Shown: positions 57,591 through 64,000 of the stretch, piece by piece
Position numbering within the stretch: position 1 is the first letter of the stretch
Layout of the letters: every line of letters starts with the position of its first letter
Source: Hyalella azteca
Lineage: Eukaryota > Arthropoda > Malacostraca > Amphipoda > Hyalellidae
Assembly: GCF_000764305.2 (NCBI RefSeq)
Contig: NW_025932694.1
Coordinates: 4,903-68,902, forward strand
Length of the DNA: 64,000 bases
Direction of reading: 5' to 3'
Program-made: the position numbers and the translations under genes
Notes under the pieces: generated by a model
The model's input: only the letters and a program-made list of their open reading frames with translations
What the model was told of the DNA's origin: nothing
The model's database searches: none

Positions 57591-57945
57591 TCGAAATTTA
57601 CTGAAAAAGTGGGCCTCTTGAAATTGGAGAGAGTGTCCTGAAATTTAAGCGAACCTCTCGGAGTTTGAGTGAGTCGCTTGAATTTCAAGGAATTTGCTTG
57701 AAATTGAATTCATGAATGAGATACTCGAAAATCAAGGCACACAATTCAGGCAAGACACTTGAATTTTATAGAAGTCACACGAAATTAAAAGCGACCCGCT
57801 TGAAATTCAAGGAATCCTCTCAAAATGTATGGCAATCGCTCTAAATTTAAGCGAACCGCTCAAAAATTCCTCTAAATTCAACAGAGTCACTCGAAATCCA
57901 AGGGAATCTTTCGAAATCCAAAAGAGTCTCTCAAAATCCGTGCGA
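57591..57945. repeat. degenerate 21-22-bp repeat (CTTGAAATTCAAGGAATC)
   Basis: About 15 loosely kept units of C(T/A)CGAAATTCAAG-GAATC type. The core GAAATTCAAG is partly self-complementary. Conservation is much lower than in the other arrays, suggesting an old array. Confidence 0.75.
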
Positions 57946-58633
57946 TATATCGAGACGAGACGACGACCAACAAATCCTGAGGCCAGAACTGCCGAAGCGA
58001 GGATCTTTATCATCCGGGGGGAGAAAATCTTTCATCTTGTAATTAATATCAAGGAGAGGGTAATATATCAAGGCGAGGGTATAATATCGAGTCGATGGTA
58101 ATTTCCAATACTTATAAGAGGGGAGACCATGAAATTTCTGGCAGCTGTCATTTAATGGAAAAAATTGAAATAAAATTGAAAGTCACGTGTAAAGTATTGC
58201 TTACAAGGCTTGAAGATTTTTCGGCAAAAATTTATAGAAAATTTTATTAAAGTAAAAGATTTCTAATTAGCTTGTATAAAAAAACTGTTATGGCGAAAAA
58301 TGGCAGAAGTCCTTTTCTTCAGTAAAGCATAGAACAGCAAGTGTAACAGTCACAATTCTATTAGAAAGTATTGTTATACGATGATTGTTATTAACACCCA
58401 CAGTTCCCAGAAATACCTTTTATTAGTTATTTACATACTCCCTAATAAATTATAAACTTTTAAATAAAAAATCGTGTGTTTATGCTTGAGTCAGCCGTTC
58501 GTGTGTATACACACAAACAGGATCGCCAGCATTACATATAAAAAATAATTGATATTCATCTCGTCATCATTCTTCTTAATCCCCGAAATCAACATCAATT
58601 ATTACCTCTCCATACCTTATATATTACCTCTTC
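57946..58633. other. no gene recognised
   Basis: AT-rich sequence. A lone TGCTTGAGTCAGCCGT near 58481 is a stray copy of the 20-bp unit seen at 53600-53669 and 57015-57172. Confidence 0.5.
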
Positions 58634-58678
58634 CCTTCATACTCCTTCATACTCCTTCATACTCCTTCATACTCCTAC
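58634..58678. repeat. 11-bp repeat (CTTCATACTCC), four copies
   Basis: Perfect short units; the final one is cut to CTACTC. Confidence 0.95.
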
Positions 58679-58726
58679 TCTTGCTCATATGTTTTCTTAT
58701 GTTGAAACCCCTCTTCTCCACTGCCC

Positions 58727-58868
58727 GTTCTACCCTCACATTGTTCCCTAGCAGTTGTACCCTCACTTTGTTCCCTAGCAGTTCCACCCTCACATTGTTC
58801 CCTAGCAGTTGTACCCTCACATTGTTCCCTGGCAGTTCTACCCTCACATTGCTCCCTAGCAGTTCTAC
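58727..58868. repeat. 27-bp minisatellite, about five copies
   Basis: Units read CCCTAGCAGTTGTACCCTCA then CATTGTT, with GTTCTACC or GTTCCACC variants. Confidence 0.95.
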
Positions 58869-59039
58869 CTGTAGTTCCTATACCCACGAGGTAGAACTGA
58901 GCCAACGACTTGTACCGCCGTGACTTGTTAAGTCTCATTTATTCCCAGTATTATTCTGTCTGAGATAGCCAACGTGTGACTGATGACTGAGACTGATGAC
59001 CGAGACTGCCATCATAGTGACGCTAATGACCAGAGCTGC

Positions 59040-59215
59040 GTGATGGCTTGACTGACGGCTTGACTGACGGTTGAGATAATGAGATGGCTCGAATAACGGC
59101 TAAACTAACAACTTTACTAACAGTTTGACTAACGGCTTAAGTAACAACTTAACTAACATCTTCACTAACAACTTAACTAGCAGCTTAACTAACACTTAAC
59201 TTGACTGACTGTCTG
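59040..59215. repeat. degenerate 11-13-bp repeat (CTAACAACTTAA)
   Basis: Grades from TTGACTGACGG units to AACTAACAACTTAACTAAC units. Confidence 0.85.
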
Positions 59216-59439
59216 GCTAAATGTTGAGGCCACTGACTTAACAATTTCGTGGTCAAATAATTTCACGCTTAAATCACGGGAAAAATTGAATTTTTGTCTA
59301 AATTTTACTCTGAACGTCGAATGTTGAACAAAATTTCCGATTGGAAGATTTTCTTATTTTTTTATTTTTTTATTTTTTTATTTTTTGAAGATTAACTGAC
59401 CATTTGAGCGAAGCTTTCACGTTTGGCGAAACTTTTAGA

Positions 59440-60235
59440 TGAAAGTTTGACTGGAAGTGTAACTGGAAGTGTGACTGGAAGTTTGACTGGAAGTTTGACT
59501 AGAAGTTTGACTGGAAGTTTGACTAGAAGTTTAACTGGAAGTTTGACTGGAAGTTTGACTGAAAGTGTAACTGGAAGTTTGACTGGAAGTTCGACTGGAA
59601 GTTTGACTGGAAGTTTGACTGGAAGTTTGACTGGAAGCTTGACTGGAAGTTTGACTGGAAAATTGACTGAAAGTTTAACTGGAAGTTTGACTGGAAGTTT
59701 GACTGGAAGTTCGACTGGAAGTTCGACTGGAAGTTTGACTGGAAGTTTGACTGGAAGTTTGACTGGAAGTTTGACTGGAAGTTTGACTGGAAGTTTGACT
59801 GGAAGTTTGACTGGAAGTTTGACTGGAAGTTTGACTGGAAGTTTGACTGGAAGTTTGACTGGACGTTTGACTGGACGTTTGACTGGACGTTTGAATGGAC
59901 GCTTGACAGGACGTTTGACTGGACGTTTGGCTGGATGTTTGACTGCCGTTTGACTGGACGTTTGACTGGAAATTTGACTGGACGCTTGACTGGAAGTTTG
60001 ACTGGAAAATTGACTGGAAGTTTGACTGAGTTTGATTGAACGTTTTAATGGACGTTTGACTGGACGTTTGACTGGAAGTTTGACTGGAAGTTTGACTGGA
60101 AGTTTGACTGGTGGTTTGACTGGAAGTTTGACTGGAAGTTTGACTGGACTCTTGACTGGGCGTTGGACTGGGCGTTGAACTGGGCGTTTGACTGGGCGTT
60201 GGACTGGAAATTTGACTGGAAGTTTGACTGAACTT
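59440..60235. repeat. 12-bp minisatellite (TGGAAGTTTGAC), about 66 copies
   Basis: Mostly perfect in 59715-59860. Later units carry TGGACGTTTGAC and TGGGCGTTTGAC. It generates a 292-codon minus frame (VKLPVKLP) and a 176-codon plus frame (LTGSLTGS), which I do not call genes: they begin and end with the array and have no other content. Confidence 0.98.
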
Positions 60236-60289
60236 TCGATCTCAGCCAAACTTTTCAAAACTTTATTCATGCTTCAGAAAGTCTTGTTT

Positions 60290-60560
60290 CCTTCTCTCTT
60301 CCCCTCCCCTACCCCCTCCCCCCACTATTCACTCCTTCATTTCATATCCTGTTCCCCTAATTGTGTCCCCCCTTCCCCCCAAATATTCATCCCCCTTAGC
60401 TCGCCTAATATCGGAAATCGATCATCATGATGAGGGAGGGGGAGAGGGGAGAAAGGGGGAGGGGGAGAGGGGAGAGGGAAAACAAGGGAAGGGGAGATGT
60501 GGGGAGGGAAATGTGGAGGGGAGATGTGGGGAATGTGCAATGAGGGGAGGGAAGTAACAT
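60290..60560. repeat. C-rich tract followed by G-rich tract
   Basis: 60290-60400 is rich in CCCC on the plus strand; 60431-60555 is rich in GGGG (GGGAGGGGGAGAGGGGAG). The pair could fold on itself, and the second half has quadruplex potential. Confidence 0.85.
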
Positions 60561-60914
60561 CCAATATTAATGTTAATTTAATATTTGAATTATATTCATA
60601 ATAACTTTACCGTGCCATACCTTTACCGGGCAAAATATTTTCTTAATAGTTTACCATCATTCACTGAAGTTTAACTTATATAAAGCGTTTAACTTATATA
60701 ATATATTCATGCGTAAGTTGCAATCCTTATCTTATCAACTCACCTTGCATATACGCAGCTTATGCGGCTCTATACGTCACTTTTTACATATATTATGCCA
60801 TTATATATCATTATCATATCATTATATAATATATATCATTATCATAATTATATTATGATATACAGCACACCACAGCACCGTGGGGTTTCCTCTAATTTTA
60901 CTATTAATTTCAGT
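60561..60914. other. AT-rich spacer
   Basis: ATATCATTATCAT-type words at 60790-60860. No gene. Confidence 0.5.
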
Positions 60915-61185
60915 ATCAACATCATGTTGTGCGTCATCACTTAAACACATCACTTATCAACATCATGTTGTGCGTCATCACTTCAACACATCACTTATCA
61001 ACATCATGTTGTGCGTCATCACTTCAACACATCACTTATCAACATCATGTTGAGCGTCATCACTTCAACACATCACTTATCAACATCATGTCAGACGTCA
61101 TCACTTCAACACATCACTTATCAACATCATGTTGACGTCATCACTTCAACACATTACCTATCAACATAATGTTGGGCGACATCAG
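60915..61185. repeat. 41-bp minisatellite, about 6.5 copies
   Basis: Units contain TCAACATCATGTTGTGCGTC and ATCACTTCAACACATCACTT. Each carries the small dyad CAACATCATGTTG. One unit lacks three bases (TTGACGTC). Confidence 0.96.
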
Positions 61186-62940
61186 TAAAAGTAAAAAGTA
61201 CTGTGGTACATATATCGTATAAGGATATAAAGTTCTGTACTAGTATAGTAGTATATAATATAAGTATAAAGAACTGTATGTTTTACATGTAATTAAGGCT
61301 TCCAATACTAAAGAGAAGCGTAAGCAATTATTATTTTAGCAACTTACAGTACTTCATCTTGTAGTATAGATATATAAATTTTCTATATTATAATTAGGGT
61401 GAAATCTAAATTATCGAACACATTAAATATAATTGCAACACATAAAAATATATGAACATTTTTTATCTATTCTGCCGCACACATTAAAACTGCTCATTAT
61501 TTATTTATTCTATGACAGGAAATTCAGCTTCTAAACATCGCTAAAAGCCTTCTTTACTTATTATTTATTTTAAAAGCCTAATCTATTTTTGATAAATTTC
61601 ATTAGAAGCTCAGTGATAACTGGCTGCAATAATTGGAGAACTATCAATTACGTTCTAAAAATTCTGTACTTGATTAGCATTCGTAATATAATGTTAAAAT
61701 TAGTTAATGTTTGTTATAGGTAAGCCGTTTACATCGCGCATAATAAGGAACGGTAAAACAGGATTGCATTTAATTATCTTAATGCAAATTATAACACACC
61801 TTATTTTAATGTAATTGCACATTTTTCATTGTGTTGTGGAAAGAACTATATCAGTAATGTAAAATGTATGTATTTGTATATTATATACATCTTATAATAT
61901 GTATATAATAAATTGAAGAAGCTTTTTTGGCAGTCTGATCTTGTTAATTGTAGGTGATTATCACTAACAACAATAATCACCTAATGCGTGCACAAATATA
62001 ATATCATAAAAATCACCATTATATGTCTAGTATAAATCACGTCCAGCTCATTCATATTCAGCCCATTCATCCAGCTCATCCATATATCAGCTCATTTAAT
62101 CATATTCAGCTCATCAGTTCAATTAATTTTCTATATCTCGTGTGGGTTTTAGCTTGAATTCCAATGCATTTTTATATTTAAACTGAAAAATATCAAGTTA
62201 AAATATTACGGAAATAAATTGCATTATTTGCAGAGGAATCAGGCTTATTCAAAAGAAATTAAAATGCATAGCGATTACAAATTCAAATATTATAATTTAC
62301 AAATTAAGTCACAATGAGTTTAACAGATATTTACAGAATCCTTCTGATAACTAATTTTCAGTACGGGATGTCAGGATTCTATTTGTACGTCCAGGGACTG
62401 CAAATATTATTATTTTTACAAATATTATTATTTTTACAAATATTATTATTTTTTACAAACATTATTATTATTTGAAACATTATTAACAACAAACCGTATG
62501 TAGGATACGACGTAAGTGCGTCAAGCGAACCTACCTAGCAACTTCATAATAAGTATTATAACTATTACCTGAAAACTCAGTAATAAGAATAACTATAAAA
62601 ATCATCTCAATATAAATAATATAAGTACTAAAGTATTATAAGTATAGTAGTAATACTATAGTAGTAGTAAAATAAGTAATATAAGTATAGTAATAAGTAC
62701 TATAACAATCACCTCAGAATTCCGTACCTAAGTACGGAAAAAAAATCACCAAAAATCACCTAAAAATCACCTCACTATAGCCATCTCACCAGCCTCATCA
62801 CCACTAACATTATCATCGATTATGTAGTGTAATATTCCAGTCTTTGCCATTTATTTATACTTGAACTATGCGATTTGGACAACCGAAGCGACTAGCATTG
62901 TACACCACACTAGTTACACCATTACATTTGTTAAACCATC
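61186..62940. other. AT-rich stretch, no gene recognised
   Basis: Contains short degenerate repeats only: ATATAAGTATAAAG (61230-61280), CAGCTCATTCATAT (62040-62110), ACAAATATTATTATTTTT (62395-62480) and AAGTATAGTAGTA (62620-62700). Confidence 0.55.
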
Positions 62941-63215
62941 ACACCACACCAGGTGTAAAATGATCACCTCGAATCAGCACACCACGTTAACGCTACGACA
63001 CCACACCTAACCACTAGCACAACACCACCACGCCACAATACACCACCACTCCATACCACACCGCACCACACCACACCACCACCACACAACCACACCACAC
63101 CAGGTGTAAAATGAGCACCTCGAATCAGCACACCACGTTAACGCTACGACACCACACCTAACCACTAGCACAACACCACCACGCCACAATACACCACCAC
63201 ACCACACCACACCAC
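62941..63215. repeat. 151-bp tandem duplication with CACCACAC microsatellite
   Basis: ACCACACCAGGTGTAAAATG, CACCTCGAATCAGCACACCA, CGTTAACGCTACGACACC and the following CACCACGCCACAATACACCA recur with a 151-base offset. (CACAC)n-type sequence separates and ends the copies. Confidence 0.93.
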
Positions 63216-63427
63216 ACAGCAGTTCACCGGCCTACTGCCCAGGAGAGACTGCGGCACGCGGGTGCCCACGTCGCTGTGGTGCGGTTGCCGACATAGGCTC
63301 GGAGGCGTGGTTGTTGTTAAATTATCGGTTTGCTTGCATCACAATTTTATATTTACATCTTTGAAACTCTTTTCCTTTGACCATTCATGCCTTGCAGATC
63401 GGATTTATATTCACTTATTGCATTAAA

Positions 63428-63690
63428 AAATTTGAAATCATATCCCTGACTAATTGGCCACAGGTTTTCCTCGACCTTACATGGAACATGTACAGAGTTT
63501 AAAATAATTGAACTGCCCAATTACTCGCAGGTTTTTATCGGCATGATATGGAATATGCAGAAATTAAAATAATATCCCTCACGAATTACCCACAGTTTTT
63601 CCTCGACATTACATGGATTATATACAGAGTTTAAAGTAAAAGAACTACCCAATTACTCACACGCTCTCCCGACACAATATGAAATAATTA
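63428..63690. repeat. diverged tandem repeat of about 66-68 bp, three to four copies
   Basis: ATCCCT(G/C)AC-AATT, CCACAG(G)TTTTTCCTCGAC, TTACATGGA-ATGTACAGA and TTTAAAATAAT recur in order, the alternate copies being more alike than neighbours. Confidence 0.8.
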
Positions 63691-64000
63691 TGATATCGAC
63701 TTCCCCTTCCCACGCACCCTTTCATTTAAAACTCATCCCGCTTTGCTCCAATTACTCCGTGAAAAACGATCCCGGACAAAAAGAGATAATAATTTCCGTA
63801 TGAACATGGCATCCATCACGACATGGCAGGCCGTATATTGGATACGACGTGACGTACACGCCGTAATCGTCACGTACGCTGAAACAGACATGATGCATCG
63901 TCGTAAGAGGACGTGTAATTTGCAACATAGACGTGTTATTTTCTCGTTACGCTCGCGATACGCGGACGATGAATGTTACCGGGAGGGGACCAATGTGTCC
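63691..64000. other. window end, no gene recognised
   Basis: The G+C and CpG content rises toward 63820-63990 (ACGTGACGTACACGCCGTAA-type words), but no reading frame or motif is recognisable. Confidence 0.4.

Noticed and set aside
59392..60270. 292-codon minus ORF of VKLP repeats and 176-codon plus ORF of LTGS repeats
   Set aside because: Both coincide with the 12-bp array and have no start context, domain or splice signals.

Overview
This is a stretch of an animal nuclear genome, from a draft short-read assembly. The evidence is a spliced cytosolic ribosomal-protein gene with metazoan splice sites, decayed Tc1-like and pogo-like DNA transposons, a pair of tRNA-derived SINE copies, and very high non-coding and repeat content at roughly 35-40% GC by eye. 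I suspect an arthropod, perhaps a crustacean, but nothing here proves it. The assembly carries an unremoved Nextera mate-pair junction adapter at 70-107, single-base N joins at 1105, 1979 and 8043, and a 532-base N gap at 34940-35471.

Layout. At 1-6222 lies the 5' part of an eS12 (RPS12) gene on the minus strand: a probable pyrimidine-start leader exon at 6201-6222, the start-codon exon at 2900-2931, and a coding exon at 788-928 joined in matching phase. The rest of the gene is off the left edge. Its introns hold a 30-bp minisatellite and two copies of a tRNA-derived SINE. From 6.2 to about 34.8 kb the sequence is mostly unique AT-rich DNA with scattered minisatellites (7.65, 9.4, 13.4, 16.1, 22.1, 28.4 and 32.5 kb), a TTAA-flanked inverted-repeat element (23792-24355), a TA-flanked pogo-like remnant with a surviving DETG motif (25121-26395), perfect hairpins, one TATA-containing promoter candidate near 15.2 kb, and a few exon-like open segments that I cannot name.

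From about 34.8 kb to the end there are more than twenty tandem arrays with unrelated units (11 to about 150 bp), separated by short AT-rich spacers, with no recognisable host gene. Inside this zone a roughly 0.65-kb sequence is present twice (52983-53669 and 54915-57175). The second copy was later split by a 1639-bp Tc1-like element with IR/DR-type ends and a broken DD34E transposase, so the first copy preserves an approximation of the empty site.

Almost all long open frames in the window are tandem repeats whose unit length keeps one or more frames free of stops; I do not regard them as genes. I found no CRISPR array, operon, rRNA or tRNA gene, and no multi-gene system. The strongest biological content is the eS12 gene start, the three transposon remnants, and the density of independent minisatellites.
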